64,000 nucleotides of DNA from CAXTEJ01 sp964243295 (GCA_964243295.1 CAXTEJ010000004.1:75441-139440), one strand, 5' to 3'; counted from the first letter of the stretch, positions 16,677-25,751 are shown. Numbers and translations: made by a program. Notes: a model not told the origin generated them from the sequence alone.

Positions 16677-17261
16677 TCAGCCGACGGTGATGGTGACCCG
16701 CCGGTTGAGCCGTCGGCCGGACGGGTTGTCGGCCCCGCCGATGGCGTCAGGGGCGACGGGCTGGCTCTCGCCCACACCAGCGGCCGCGAGCCGGACGCCG
16801 GGCGCCCGGCCCTGCAGGAACGCGCGGACCGCCTCGGCCCGGCGGCGGGAGAGCGCGAGGTTGTCGGCGTCGGTGCCGACGGCGTCGGTGTGCCCGGTGA
16901 CGACCACCCGGCGTCCCCTCGCGGCGGCGACGCGCGGCACCACCTGGGCCAGCACGACCGCCGCGCTCGGACTGAGCGTGGCGGAGCCGAATTCGAACAG
17001 CACATCGGCGTCGAGGGCCACCGCGCCGCGCTCGGCCCGCGGTCGCAGGTCGAGCACCCGGGGCACGAGCGTGAGGGACCGGGCGGGCAGCTCGACCACC
17101 CGGCCCGGCAGGTCGAGCGTCCGGGGGGTCGCCACCGGCTCGGTCGCCGGAGTCGTGGGCGAGGTGCTCGGCGACGAGCCGGGTGCTCCGGCGTCCGCGC
17201 CGCACCCGGCGACGGCGAGCGCGACGAGGGCGGCCAAGGTCGCCCGCCCGGCCCTAGCCAC
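16677..17261 (-). CDS. OmpA-domain lipoprotein
   Basis: 194 residues. A lipoprotein signal with AVAGC near residue 20 is followed by a Ser/Thr/Pro-rich linker and an OmpA C-terminal domain with VVTGHTDAVGTDADNLALS-type core and RRAEAVRAFL, which bind peptidoglycan. In actinobacteria such proteins sit on the outer membrane face and anchor to the wall. The GTG start overlaps the stop of the preceding lipoprotein gene by 8 bases, so the two form an operon. Confidence 0.85.
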   Translation of the reverse strand: MARAGRATLAALVALAVAGCGADAGAPGSSPSTSPTTPATEPVATPRTLDLPGRVVELPARSLTLVPRVLDLRPRAERGAVALDADVLFEFGSATLSPSAAVVLAQVVPRVAAARGRRVVVTGHTDAVGTDADNLALSRRRAEAVRAFLQGRAPGVRLAAAGVGESQPVAPDAIGGADNPSGRRLNRRVTITVG

Positions 17262-17877
17262 CGGTGATCGTCAGCCCGGGGACGGTGCCCATCGGGGTCA
17301 CCAGCGACACGGACGTGACGTCGGCGGGCGGGGCGGCGAGCGAGGCCGCGAACACCTGCTCGTGACCGGGCTCGAGCTCGCTGCCGCCCCGCGTCGACGA
17401 GCACGCGCACTGGACTGGGCCGGTGGCGGTGATCTCGAAGTCCTCGGGGCGCAGCGTGAGGTACTGCTTGAGCCCCACCGGGTCGACCAGAGTCACCCCA
17501 CCGACGGTGTAGTCGATGTAGCTCTCACCCAGCCGCGGGCCGACCGACTTGTCGCCGCTCGCCGGCGCCGTGGTCGTCCGCAGGCCGAAGACGACCGTGA
17601 CGGCCTGGCCGGCGCGCTGCACGACGTACACCGTCAGGTCGGTGCCCGGGACGGACGTCGGTGCTGTCGCCACGGGCTCGTCGGGCACGGCAACCGTGAG
17701 CGGCGAGAACCCCGCGAGCTCGAAGCTGCGCCCGGTGCTCGGCACGGCAGAGGCGGTCGGAGCCGCCTGGCGGTCGTCGGAGGAGCCGGCGGTGCAGGAC
17801 GACGCGGCGACCAGCGCGCAGAGCGTGAGCGCCCCCCGCCACGGACGCGGGCGCAGCGACGGACGAGGTACGGACAT
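17254..17877 (-). CDS. putative lipoprotein of unknown function
   Basis: 207 residues. It has a signal with a basic start and LVAASSC (lipidated Cys near residue 28), then a low-complexity linker and a beta-rich domain (TVYVVQRAGQAVTVVFGLR; DYTVGGVTLVDPVGLKQYLTLR). It contains a CACS pair that may form a disulfide. I do not recognise the family. The ATG has GGGGAGAACC upstream. It is translationally coupled to the OmpA lipoprotein that follows, so both probably act at the cell surface. Confidence 0.75.
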   Translation of the reverse strand: MSVPRPSLRPRPWRGALTLCALVAASSCTAGSSDDRQAAPTASAVPSTGRSFELAGFSPLTVAVPDEPVATAPTSVPGTDLTVYVVQRAGQAVTVVFGLRTTTAPASGDKSVGPRLGESYIDYTVGGVTLVDPVGLKQYLTLRPEDFEITATGPVQCACSSTRGGSELEPGHEQVFAASLAAPPADVTSVSLVTPMGTVPGLTITGG

Positions 17878-18001
17878 GGTTCTCCCCTGGGTCGACCGGT
17901 ACGCCCCCGCAGGCTAGCGGCGCGGCGACCGCGGCCGCGGGCTGACGGGCGCGCCGCCCTCGCCTGCGCGCGACGCTGGGCCGTGGCCCACAATCATCAG
18001 C

Positions 18002-19033
18002 ATGCGCGCCACCACGATCTACGCCCCCTTCGACGTCCGCCTCGGGGAGGTGCCCGACACCGGCCTGCAGGACCCCACGGACGCCCTGGTGCGCGTGACG
18101 GCCTCCTGCATCTGCGGGTCGGACCTGTGGCCCTACCGCGGTGAGAACCCCGTCACCGAGCCGCGCCGGATCGGCCACGAGTTCGTCGGCATCGTCGAAG
18201 CCGTCGGGTCCGACGTCTCGACCATCAAGGTCGGCCAGTTCGTCGTCGCGCCGTTCACCTTCAACGACGGCACCTGCCCGAGCTGCCAGGCCGGTGTGCA
18301 GAGCGCCTGCGACAACGGCACCGCCTGGGGCGCCGGCGGCTTCGACGGCGGCCAGGCCGAAGCCGTGCGCGTCCCCTTCGCCGACGCCACCCTGGTCGCG
18401 ACGCCGACCGTCCCGGACGACGAGCTCATCCCCTCGCTGCTGGCCCTCAGCGACGTCATGGGCACCGGCTGGCACGCCGCGGTCAGCGCCGGCGTGAAGC
18501 CCGGCCAGACCGTCGTCGTCGTCGGCGACGGCGCCGTCGGTCTCTCGGGCGTGCTCGCGGCGGCCACCATGGGCGCCGAGCGCGTCGTCGCGATGTCGCG
18601 GCACGCCTCCCGCCAGGACCTCGCCCGCCGGTTCGGTGCCACCGACGTCGTCGCCGAGCGCGGCGAGGCGGCCGTCGAGGCGGTGCGCGAGCTCACCGGC
18701 GGCGTCGGCGCCGACGCGGTGCTCGAGTGCGTCGGCACGGGCGAGTCGATGACCACCGCCGTCGAGTCGGTCCGGGCCGGTGCGGCCGTCGGGTACGTCG
18801 GCGTCCCCCACGGCGTGGAGCTGCCGATCCGCAGGATGTTCTCCCAGAACATCACCATCGCGGGCGGCGTCGCGCCCGTGCGCAAGTACCTCCCCGAGCT
18901 CATGGCCGACGTCCTGTCGGGCGCCATCGACCCCGGCCAGGTCTTCGACCTGACGCTGCCGCTCGACGACGTGGCCGAGGGCTACGCCGCCATGCACGAG
19001 CGGCGCGCCATCAAGACGCTGCTGCGCCCCTGA
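18002..19033 (+). CDS. zinc-type alcohol dehydrogenase (MDR family)
   Basis: 343 residues. Catalytic site residues are CGSD (near residue 38) and GHE. The coenzyme loop is GDGAVG. The structural zinc lobe reads NDGTCPSCQAGVQSAC and has only three cysteines; the first ligand is replaced by N or D, a variant seen in a subgroup of these enzymes. Likely NADP-dependent reduction or oxidation of an alcohol/aldehyde; the substrate is unknown. The ATG at 18002 matches the normal family start, though the ribosome site is weak. It is convergent with the permease operon and separated from it by a strong terminator. Confidence 0.87.
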   Translation: MRATTIYAPFDVRLGEVPDTGLQDPTDALVRVTASCICGSDLWPYRGENPVTEPRRIGHEFVGIVEAVGSDVSTIKVGQFVVAPFTFNDGTCPSCQAGVQSACDNGTAWGAGGFDGGQAEAVRVPFADATLVATPTVPDDELIPSLLALSDVMGTGWHAAVSAGVKPGQTVVVVGDGAVGLSGVLAAATMGAERVVAMSRHASRQDLARRFGATDVVAERGEAAVEAVRELTGGVGADAVLECVGTGESMTTAVESVRAGAAVGYVGVPHGVELPIRRMFSQNITIAGGVAPVRKYLPELMADVLSGAIDPGQVFDLTLPLDDVAEGYAAMHERRAIKTLLRP

Positions 19034-19066
19034 GCGCTCCGCGGCCGGCGCCCGCCCGCGGGCCGC

Positions 19067-19080
19067 GATCGCATGATCGC
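19067..19080 (+). repeat. dispersed motif, copy 3 (GATCGCATGATCGC)
   Basis: Thirteen of 14 positions match GATYGCATGATCAC. It is preceded by GCCGC, as in the copy at 31032, and lies between convergent genes just before the terminator. Confidence 0.55.
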
Positions 19081-19098
19081 CGGGGGGCTGGGGCGGCG

Positions 19099-19151
19099 AG
19101 AACGCGAAGAACGGGCACCTCCGTGGTGGAGGTGCCCGTTCTTCGCGTTCT
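19099..19151. terminator. strong bidirectional terminator (24-bp perfect stem)
   Basis: Two perfectly complementary 24-base arms (19099-19122 and 19128-19151) with a 5-base loop GTGGT, between a plus-strand dehydrogenase and a minus-strand permease. The stem is unusually long, with no mismatch. Confidence 0.85.
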
Positions 19152-19161
19152 GGCGTTCGGC

Positions 19162-20049
19162 CTACTTGATGCCGGTGTTGGCGACGCCCTGGGCGATCTG
19201 GCGCTGCAGCAGCAGGAACACCGCGAGCAGCGGCAGGATGCCGAGGACCGCGGAGGCCATCGTCTCGGCGTACTGGATCGCGGCGCCACCGATCAGGCTG
19301 CTCAGCCCGACCGGGATGGTCTGCGACTTGGTCTGGGTGAGCACCAGCAGCGGCCACAGGAAGGCGTTCCACGAGGTGATGAACGTCAAGATGGCCACCG
19401 CCGAGATCGCCGGCCGTGAGAGCGGCATGACGATCTGGTAGTAGATGCGGAACCAGCTGGCGCCGTCGACGCGGGCCGCCTCGATCAGGGCGACGGGGAT
19501 GCCCTTGATGAACGAGTGGAAGACGAACACCGCGACCGGAAGGGCGATACCGGGAAGCACGATCGCCCAGTAGGTGCCGAGCAGGCTCAGGGCACGGAAC
19601 TCCATGAACTGCGGCAGCACCAGCGCCTCGGTGGGCAGCATCAGCCCGGCCAGGATGATCGCGTAGATCACGGCCTTGCCGCGGAAGCTGAGGTTGACCA
19701 GCGCGAAGGCGACCATCGAGCAGACGAAGACGGTGAACACGACCGCCAGCGTCGAGATGATGAAGCTGTTGACGTACCAGTACCCGAGCGGGCTCGAGTT
19801 CCAGGCGGTGCGGTAGGCGTCGAAGCTGAGCGCCCCGGAGAAGATCCCCGTGGGGTTGGCCGCGATCGCGTCGTTGGCGCGCAGCGAGGTGATGACCGCC
19901 CACGCGAACGGGATCAGCCAGATCAGCGCGAACAACGTCACGCAGGTGGCAGCCAGGCGGTTGAACGCCCTACCGCCCTCGTTGGTGTGGCCGCGCCGCA
20001 GGACGGGCTTGGCATCGACCGTGGCGGGCGCGGAGACAGCTGTTGCCAT
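19162..20049 (-). CDS. carbohydrate ABC transporter permease (MalG type)
   Basis: 295 residues, six membrane segments. The EAA loop is LIEAARVDGASWFRIYY, and the typical MalG tail ends in GVANTGIK. It works with the permease at 20061-21020 and the binding protein at 21017-22396. The ATG at 20049 follows GAGGGAAG; the longer frame overlaps the previous gene without similarity. No ATPase is nearby. Confidence 0.93.
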   Translation of the reverse strand: MATAVSAPATVDAKPVLRRGHTNEGGRAFNRLAATCVTLFALIWLIPFAWAVITSLRANDAIAANPTGIFSGALSFDAYRTAWNSSPLGYWYVNSFIISTLAVVFTVFVCSMVAFALVNLSFRGKAVIYAIILAGLMLPTEALVLPQFMEFRALSLLGTYWAIVLPGIALPVAVFVFHSFIKGIPVALIEAARVDGASWFRIYYQIVMPLSRPAISAVAILTFITSWNAFLWPLLVLTQTKSQTIPVGLSSLIGGAAIQYAETMASAVLGILPLLAVFLLLQRQIAQGVANTGIK

Positions 20050-20060
20050 CGTCTTCCCTC

Positions 20061-21020
20061 TCAGGCGTTCGTGGGGGCGGTGGAGCGCCGACGGAGGAGG
20101 AGCCACGCGACCGACACCGCGACGAGGATCACGAAGTAGACCATCGTCGCCGCTGCGGCGTAGCCACCCCGGTAGGAGGTGAAGCCGGTGTCGAAGATGT
20201 ACTGGATCACCGGGCGCGTGGAGTAGGCCGGCCCACCGGCCAGCAGGATGTAGATCTGGTCGAACACCTTGAGCGAGGCCAACACCTGCAGGATCAGCAC
20301 CAGGCTCATCGTCGGCCGCAGCAGCGGGACGGTGATGGCCTTGATCTGCTGCCAGGGGCCGGCGCCGTCGATCGCCGCCGCCTCGTAGACCTCCTCGGAG
20401 ATCTCCTGGATCGCAGCGGTGTAGAGGATGAAGTTGAATCCGAACGTCCACCACACGGTGAGCAGGACGACGGCGAACCAGGCGCCGTTGGTGCTGCCGA
20501 AGAAGTCGGGGGCGGTCAGCCCGAACCACCCGAAGGCGTTGCTGATCAGACCGGTCTGCGGGGTGTACATGAACGCGAAGATCAGGCAGACCGCGGACGA
20601 CGGGACGACGTAGGGCGCGAAGAAGGCGAGCCGGTAGAACCACGTCGCCCGCGAGATGCGGGAGGCCAGGACGGCGAAGATCAGCGGCAGCAGCACCAGC
20701 AGCGGCGTCGACAGCAGCGTGAACAGCACCGAGTGCCACATCGAGGACCAGAAGTCGCCGCTGCCGAGCACGTCGGCGTAGTTCGAGAACCCGACGAAGT
20801 CGCCGAGCCCCGGACTCACCGTCGTGGTGTTGAACAGGCTGATGATCGTGCCGATGATGACCGGGCCGATCAGGAACGCCAGGTAGAGCAGCAGGAACGG
20901 CGTGGCGAACAGCCAGCCGGGGGCGTTCTCCCCGCGCGGCCCGCCGCGACGGCTTGACGCCGTCTGCGCCGAGGCGTCAACCCGCCGGACGGTGGTACCG
21001 AGGGCGCTCGTGGTGCTCAT
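20061..21020 (-). CDS. sugar ABC transporter permease (MalF type)
   Basis: 319 residues. A cytoplasmic N-terminal tail of ~35 residues precedes the first membrane helix (FATPFLLLYLAFLIGPVII). The EAA loop is VYEAAAIDGAGPWQQI. The ATG overlaps the stop of the binding-protein gene (ATGA) and has GGGAGACC upstream. A very long open frame in this register reaching 24464 is a shadow of the GH2 gene on the other strand. Confidence 0.93.
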   Translation of the reverse strand: MSTTSALGTTVRRVDASAQTASSRRGGPRGENAPGWLFATPFLLLYLAFLIGPVIIGTIISLFNTTTVSPGLGDFVGFSNYADVLGSGDFWSSMWHSVLFTLLSTPLLVLLPLIFAVLASRISRATWFYRLAFFAPYVVPSSAVCLIFAFMYTPQTGLISNAFGWFGLTAPDFFGSTNGAWFAVVLLTVWWTFGFNFILYTAAIQEISEEVYEAAAIDGAGPWQQIKAITVPLLRPTMSLVLILQVLASLKVFDQIYILLAGGPAYSTRPVIQYIFDTGFTSYRGGYAAAATMVYFVILVAVSVAWLLLRRRSTAPTNA

Positions 21021-22396
21021 GTGGTCTCCCCTACCGGCGGTCGGGCGGTCGAGAACTTCTGCAGGCTCGTGCGCATCGCGTCGACGCCGGCCTTGGGGTT
21101 GAGCCCACCGGTGAGCACGCTCGCGACGACCGAGCCCATGGCGGTCTGGAAGTCCGAGCCCGCACCGGTGTACCAGGCGGGCGGGTCGTAGACCGCGTTG
21201 AAGGCGGCCTCGGTGTAGTTGCTCTGCGGGTCGAGCTTGGCGAACTCGGCGCTCTGCTGCACCGGCAGGTACGCCGGCACGTGGCCCCCCTGAGCCCAGA
21301 TCTGGCTCCGGTCGATCAGTCCCTTGACGAACTTGACGGCGTCGTCGGTGCGGGCGGCCGAGCGGACGGTGCTCGCCGGGATGACCAGGGAGTGCGAGTC
21401 GGCGTAGGCGACAGGCTTGTCGCCCAGCAGCGCCGGGAAGGGCTCGATGTTGAAGGTCAGGCCCTTGACGTCGCGGTAGGTCGGCAGCTGCCACACGCCG
21501 TCGAACAGGAAGCCGACCTTGCCCTGGCTGAACAGGCTCGAAGACGTCGTCGCCGTCGCGGTCTTGGGCATCAGCTGCTTGGAGCCGGTGAGCTGCTGCA
21601 GGAACGCGAAGCTCTGCTCCATCGCCGGGGCGTCGATGTCGACCTTCGTCCCGAGCTCGGAGACGAGCGGTCCGGCGAGGCCCGAGTAGACCATCATGAA
21701 GAAGCGCCAGCAGGTGGACGGGTCGGCGGTGATGGTGGCCACGGCGCCGTAGTCGCCGCCAGCGGCTTCCTTCATGGCCTGGACGGCGGCCAGGAACTGG
21801 TCGGCCCCCTTGATCGGCTTGAGCTTCTTGCCGTCGGCGTCGAGCAGCCCGGCCTTCTTGGCGATGGCGGTGTTGTAGTAGAGGACGAACGGGTGGGTGT
21901 CGATGGGCACGGCGTAGGCCGTGCCGTCGACGGTGGCCTTCTGCCACGCCGCCGGGGTGAACTTGTCCTTGGTGATGTCGGCCGCGGCGAACTGCTCGCC
22001 GATCGGCTCGAGCAGCCCGGCCTGCGCCAGCAGCGGCAGCCGGGACAGGTGGGCGATCGCGACGTCCGGCGGGCGCCCGCTGGAGGTCGAGAGCGCGAGC
22101 TTGGTGTAGTAGGGGTTTCCCCACGACAGCAGGGTCGCCTCGACCGAGCGGCCGGACGCCTTCTGGTAGTCGCCGACCATGGTGGCCATGTTGGCGCCGT
22201 CGCCGCCGCCGAACAGGTGCCAGAAGATGACGTCGGCCGTGGCCGGCTGTCCGCCGGTGAGGCTGGTCGCGATGGGCGACCCGCAGGCCGACAGCGCACC
22301 TGCCGCGGCGAGCCCGCCGCCGAGGGTGAGGAACTGACGACGCGAGGGTCCAGCCTGTCGACCGTCGGCCGAGGGCCGCGATGTGCTCCGTTGCAT
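21017..22396 (-). CDS. extracellular sugar-binding protein (Tat lipoprotein)
   Basis: 459 residues. The N-terminus combines a twin-arginine motif (SRRQFLTLGG) with a lipobox (LSAC), so it is probably folded before export and then lipidated. The mature part has the MalE-like binding-protein pattern (VIFWHLFGGGDGANMATMVGDY; FDGVWQLPTYRD). It is the first gene of the importer operon and is divergent from a GH2 glycosidase across a 133-bp region with two operator-like palindromes. The ligand is likely the oligosaccharide processed by that glycosidase. Confidence 0.92.
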   Translation of the reverse strand: MQRSTSRPSADGRQAGPSRRQFLTLGGGLAAAGALSACGSPIATSLTGGQPATADVIFWHLFGGGDGANMATMVGDYQKASGRSVEATLLSWGNPYYTKLALSTSSGRPPDVAIAHLSRLPLLAQAGLLEPIGEQFAAADITKDKFTPAAWQKATVDGTAYAVPIDTHPFVLYYNTAIAKKAGLLDADGKKLKPIKGADQFLAAVQAMKEAAGGDYGAVATITADPSTCWRFFMMVYSGLAGPLVSELGTKVDIDAPAMEQSFAFLQQLTGSKQLMPKTATATTSSSLFSQGKVGFLFDGVWQLPTYRDVKGLTFNIEPFPALLGDKPVAYADSHSLVIPASTVRSAARTDDAVKFVKGLIDRSQIWAQGGHVPAYLPVQQSAEFAKLDPQSNYTEAAFNAVYDPPAWYTGAGSDFQTAMGSVVASVLTGGLNPKAGVDAMRTSLQKFSTARPPVGETT

Positions 22397-22417
22397 GGCG
22401 CGACTGTGTCACCACTT

Positions 22418-22431
22418 TTGCCACGTGGCAA
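22418..22431. promoter_or_regulatory. operator palindrome TTGCCACGTGGCAA
   Basis: Perfect 14-bp palindrome in the divergent promoter region between the binding-protein gene and the GH2 gene. It has LacI-operator form and is a probable site for the regulator at 24540-25574. Confidence 0.7.
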
Positions 22432-22485
22432 GAGTCAACCGCGGGGCAGCGCCGACGGTGTCGCGGGACGGGCCGGCCGAATGCG

Positions 22486-22499
22486 TTGCTACGTTGCAA
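22486..22499. promoter_or_regulatory. operator copy TTGCTACGTTGCAA
   Basis: The same consensus TTGCYACGTKGCAA as the site 68 bases away, mismatched only at the two positions flanking the ACGT core. It is closer to the GH2 start, so one site may serve each divergent promoter. Confidence 0.65.
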
Positions 22500-22529
22500 C
22501 GGGACGCGGCTGGGCCCATCATCGGCGTC

Positions 22530-24485
22530 ATGACCGTCGACGCGAATGCCCTGCGACCCGTGGCCACGACCGAGCAGACCGACGCCGAGCAGCGCACACT
22601 GCGCGACGCGAGCGCCGCCGGCGGGGAGGTCGTCCACCCCCGTCCGCAGCTCACGCGTCGCCACTGGGTCGAGCTGGGCGGTGACTGGCTGTTCGCGGTC
22701 GACGACGACGACCGCGGACGCCGGGACGGCTGGCACACCGACACCTCGGCGTTCGACCGCACGATCACCGTGCCCTTCCCGCCCGAGGCCGTGGGGTCCG
22801 GCATCGCCGACACCGGCTTCCACCCCGTGGTCTGGTACCAGCGCGTCGTCACCCGCGACGACCTCAGCGCCGCCGGGCACGGCGACCAGGGCGACCGGGT
22901 GCTGCTGCACTTCGGCGCCGTCGACTACGTCGCGGACGTCTGGCTGGCCGGCCAGCACGTCGGCCGCCACGAGGGCGGCAGCACCCCGTTCCACTTCGAC
23001 GTGACGCCCCTGCTCGGCGCCGACGAGACGTCGTGGAGCCTCGTCGTCCGGGCCGAGGACGACCCGCACGACGTCTCCCAGCCCCGCGGCAAGCAGGACT
23101 GGCAGTTCGAGCCCCACGGGATCTGGTACCAGCGCACCACGGGCATCTGGCAGCCCGTCTGGCTGGAGGCGGTGCCCACGCTGTTCGTCACCGACGTCGC
23201 CTGGACCCCTGACGCCTCGGCCAGCTCGGTGCTGCTGTCGCTCGAGCTGGACCACCGGCCGACGGGTGGCGCGACCGTGTTCGTCGCCATCGACTTCGAG
23301 GGCCGCCGGCTCGCCGACGTGGCCATCACGCAGTGGCAGCCGCGCAGCCGCACGGTCATCGACCTGCCGGCGCAGTCGAACGGGCAGGCCTACGAGACCC
23401 TGCTGTGGTCGCCGGACCACCCGCGCCTGCTGGACGTCACGGTCACCGTGACGCCGCTGGACTCCCCCGATGGCAGCGACGTGGTGCAGTCCTACCTCGG
23501 TCTTCGCAGCGTCGGCTGGTCGCACGGGCACGTCATGCTCAACGACCGACCGTGCTACATCCGCGCGATCCTCGCGCAGGGGTACTGGCCCGAGACCCAC
23601 CTCGCCGCGCCGAGCGCGGACGCCCTGCGCGAGGAGGTGCTGCTGATCAAGAGCCTCGGCTTCAACGCCGTGCGCGTCCACCAGAAGATCGAGGACCCCC
23701 GCTTCCTGTACTGGTGCGACCGGCTGGGCCTGCTCGTGTGGGCCGAGGGCGCCAGCGCCTACGAGTTCTCGGTCACCGCGGTCGAGCGCATGACCCGCGA
23801 GTGGATGGACGTCATCCGGCGCGACGTCTCCCACCCGAGCGTGATGGCGTGGGTGCCGCTCAACGAGAGCTGGGGCGTGCAGCACATCGGCCACGACCCG
23901 CGCCAGCTCAGCTACGCCCAGATGCTGTACCACCTGACCAAGACGCTCGACCCCTCCCGCCCGGTGATCACCAACGACGGCTGGCAGCACGCGGACTCCG
24001 ACATCTGGACCATCCACGACTACAGCGAGACCGGCGCCGAGCTCGAGGCCCGCTACACCGACAAGACCGTCCTCGACGAGATGATGGCGGGCCTCGGCCC
24101 GCTCGGGCGGCGCATGAAGCTGCTGCCCGGCGCCGACCGTGGGCAGCCGCACATCGTCTCCGAGTTCGGCGGCGTGAGCTTCGCGCCGACCCACGCCAAG
24201 CCCGCCTGGGGCTACACCACCGCGTCCGAGGCCTCGGCGTTCGAGACCGCGCTGCGCGAGCTGTTCAGCGCTCTGCAGCGCAGCCCCGTGCTCGCCGGCT
24301 TCTGCTACACCCAGCTGTCCGACACCGACCAGGAGGCCAACGGCCTCACGGACCCCCACCGGCGCCCGAAGCTGCCGGTCGAGACCATCCGGTCGATCGT
24401 CCTGGGCGAGGGCGTCGACCTCAGCGGGCAGCGCCGGCCGCGGCACGCCTCGGAGCACACGCACACCGGCTCGCCGAGCACCTGA
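22530..24485 (+). CDS. glycoside hydrolase family 2 (beta-galactosidase/glucuronidase-like)
   Basis: 651 residues. The order is an N-terminal sugar-binding jelly roll (WVELGGDWLFAVDD), an immunoglobulin-like domain and a TIM barrel. The acid/base is E446 in LNESWG and the nucleophile E545 in VSEFGG. Retaining hydrolysis of beta-galactosides, beta-mannosides or beta-glucuronides is possible; the exact sugar is unknown. There is no signal peptide, so it works on imported sugar. The ATG at 22530 was chosen as it starts a plausible N-terminus after the operator; an open frame upstream crosses the operators. The C-terminal ~30 residues are low complexity. Confidence 0.92.
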   Translation: MTVDANALRPVATTEQTDAEQRTLRDASAAGGEVVHPRPQLTRRHWVELGGDWLFAVDDDDRGRRDGWHTDTSAFDRTITVPFPPEAVGSGIADTGFHPVVWYQRVVTRDDLSAAGHGDQGDRVLLHFGAVDYVADVWLAGQHVGRHEGGSTPFHFDVTPLLGADETSWSLVVRAEDDPHDVSQPRGKQDWQFEPHGIWYQRTTGIWQPVWLEAVPTLFVTDVAWTPDASASSVLLSLELDHRPTGGATVFVAIDFEGRRLADVAITQWQPRSRTVIDLPAQSNGQAYETLLWSPDHPRLLDVTVTVTPLDSPDGSDVVQSYLGLRSVGWSHGHVMLNDRPCYIRAILAQGYWPETHLAAPSADALREEVLLIKSLGFNAVRVHQKIEDPRFLYWCDRLGLLVWAEGASAYEFSVTAVERMTREWMDVIRRDVSHPSVMAWVPLNESWGVQHIGHDPRQLSYAQMLYHLTKTLDPSRPVITNDGWQHADSDIWTIHDYSETGAELEARYTDKTVLDEMMAGLGPLGRRMKLLPGADRGQPHIVSEFGGVSFAPTHAKPAWGYTTASEASAFETALRELFSALQRSPVLAGFCYTQLSDTDQEANGLTDPHRRPKLPVETIRSIVLGEGVDLSGQRRPRHASEHTHTGSPST

Positions 24486-24489
24486 GGTT

Positions 24490-24515
24490 CGGGCGGCCCG
24501 TGCGCGGGCCGCCCG
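24490..24515. terminator. bidirectional terminator after GH2 gene
   Basis: Perfect 11-bp arms (CGGGCGGCCCG and complement) with a TGCG loop, starting 5 bases past the GH2 stop and before the convergent lacI stop. Confidence 0.75.
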
Positions 24516-24539
24516 GTGCCGGCCGCTGCCCGAGGCCGG

Positions 24540-25574
24540 TCAGCGCCTCGCGGCCGCGGTCAGGCGCGGCGCCCCGGTGCTCTCGCGCACCTTGACGCTG
24601 TGGTCGCAGATGATGTCGTCGGCCGGCGACGCGGTGCCGCCGATGCCCTGCAGCAGCTGGCTCACCGCCGCCTCGGCGATCGCCAGCTTGTCGGGAGCGA
24701 CGCTCGTCAGCGCAGGGGTCGTGTAGGCGGCCTCCTCGACGTCGTCCCAGCCGAGGACGGCCACGTCGTCCGGCATCGTGATGCCGTGCTCGGACAGCGC
24801 CCGCATCGCACCGAAGGCGAGCACGTCGTTGAGGCACAGCAGCGCGTCGAAGCTGATGCCCTCGGCCACCAGCTCGTGCGCGGCGGCGTAGCCGGCTGAT
24901 CGGAACCAGTCGGTCGTCGTCCGCATCAGGCGCGGGTGCACCCCGTGCCCCGCCGCCGAGTGCGCCTCGAAGAACCCGGCGAGGCGCCCGCGCGCCGCCC
25001 CCCCGCGCATGGTGTCGAGGTCGGCCCCGACCACCGCGATGCGGCGGCGGCCGCTCGCGAGCAGGTGCTCGGTCGCCTCGCGCGCCGCGACCACGTTGTC
25101 GATCGCCACCGTGACGAAGCGGCTGTCGCGCACCTCCTCGCCCAGCAGCACCACCGGCAGGTCGGGCGCCTGCTGGCCCATGTCGGCCGCGCTCAGGGCC
25201 ATCGGGCTGAAGATGAGCCCGTCGATGACGTGCGTGCGGTAGCCCTCGAGCACCAGCGCCTCGCGCGCCGGGTCGCCCCCGGTCTGGTCCATGAGCATCG
25301 TCAGCCCCTCGCGCGCCGCGACCCGCTGCACGTGCTCGGCCAGCTCGGCGAAGTACGGCGAGGCGATGTAGGGCACGGCGAGCGCGATGATGCCGGTGCG
25401 CCCGGCGCGCAGCGCGCGGGCGCTCGCGTTGGGGCGGTAGCGCAGCTCCTCCATCGCGGCCTGCACCCGCTGGCGGGTCTCGGGGCGCACGTGCACGTAG
25501 CCGCGCACGACGTTCGACACGGTGCGCTGCGACACCCCCGCGAGGGCAGCGACGTCGGACATGCTCGCCGGCAC
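24540..25574 (-). CDS. LacI-family transcriptional regulator (GH2 locus)
   Basis: 344 residues. The helix-turn-helix is MSDVAALAGVSQRTVSNVV at residues 5-23, with hinge PNASARALRAG and a ligand-binding domain. The GTG at 25574 has AGGAGG five bases upstream; an internal ATG four codons later is possible. The likely targets are the TTGCYACGTKGCAA sites at 22418 and 22486, placing importer and GH2 gene under sugar-dependent repression. The effector is unknown. Confidence 0.92.
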   Translation of the reverse strand: MPASMSDVAALAGVSQRTVSNVVRGYVHVRPETRQRVQAAMEELRYRPNASARALRAGRTGIIALAVPYIASPYFAELAEHVQRVAAREGLTMLMDQTGGDPAREALVLEGYRTHVIDGLIFSPMALSAADMGQQAPDLPVVLLGEEVRDSRFVTVAIDNVVAAREATEHLLASGRRRIAVVGADLDTMRGGAARGRLAGFFEAHSAAGHGVHPRLMRTTTDWFRSAGYAAAHELVAEGISFDALLCLNDVLAFGAMRALSEHGITMPDDVAVLGWDDVEEAAYTTPALTSVAPDKLAIAEAAVSQLLQGIGGTASPADDIICDHSVKVRESTGAPRLTAAARR

Positions 25575-25699
25575 GTCGCCTCCTGGTTGTGCTCGAGGGC
25601 CGCCGGCTCGCGTGGACGCCCGGTGCGGACGCCGCTGCCCGAGCGTGCGGCGGACGTCGGCACTGTAACCGCCGTGGCGCCACGCCGACGCGTGGCGGT

Positions 25700-25715
25700 G
25701 GCACCGGCCGGTGCC
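25700..25715. promoter_or_regulatory. 16-bp palindrome upstream of MFS gene
   Basis: GGCACCGGCCGGTGCC is a perfect palindrome in the divergent region between lacI and the MFS exporter gene. Candidate operator for an unknown regulator; it does not match the LacI sites nearby. Confidence 0.4.
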
Positions 25716-25751
25716 TCACACTGGAGGTACTTGCCCTATGCGAAGGAATTG

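Noticed and set aside
20061..24464. Minus-strand open frame of 1467 codons
   Set aside because: Only the last part (from 21020) is the permease; the rest is a shadow of the GH2 gene and the binding-protein gene, Arg/Val/Gly-rich with no motif.
24936..25751. Upstream extension of the MFS reading frame
   Set aside because: The frame opens over the oppositely coded LacI gene; the protein-like sequence and ribosome site start at 25752.
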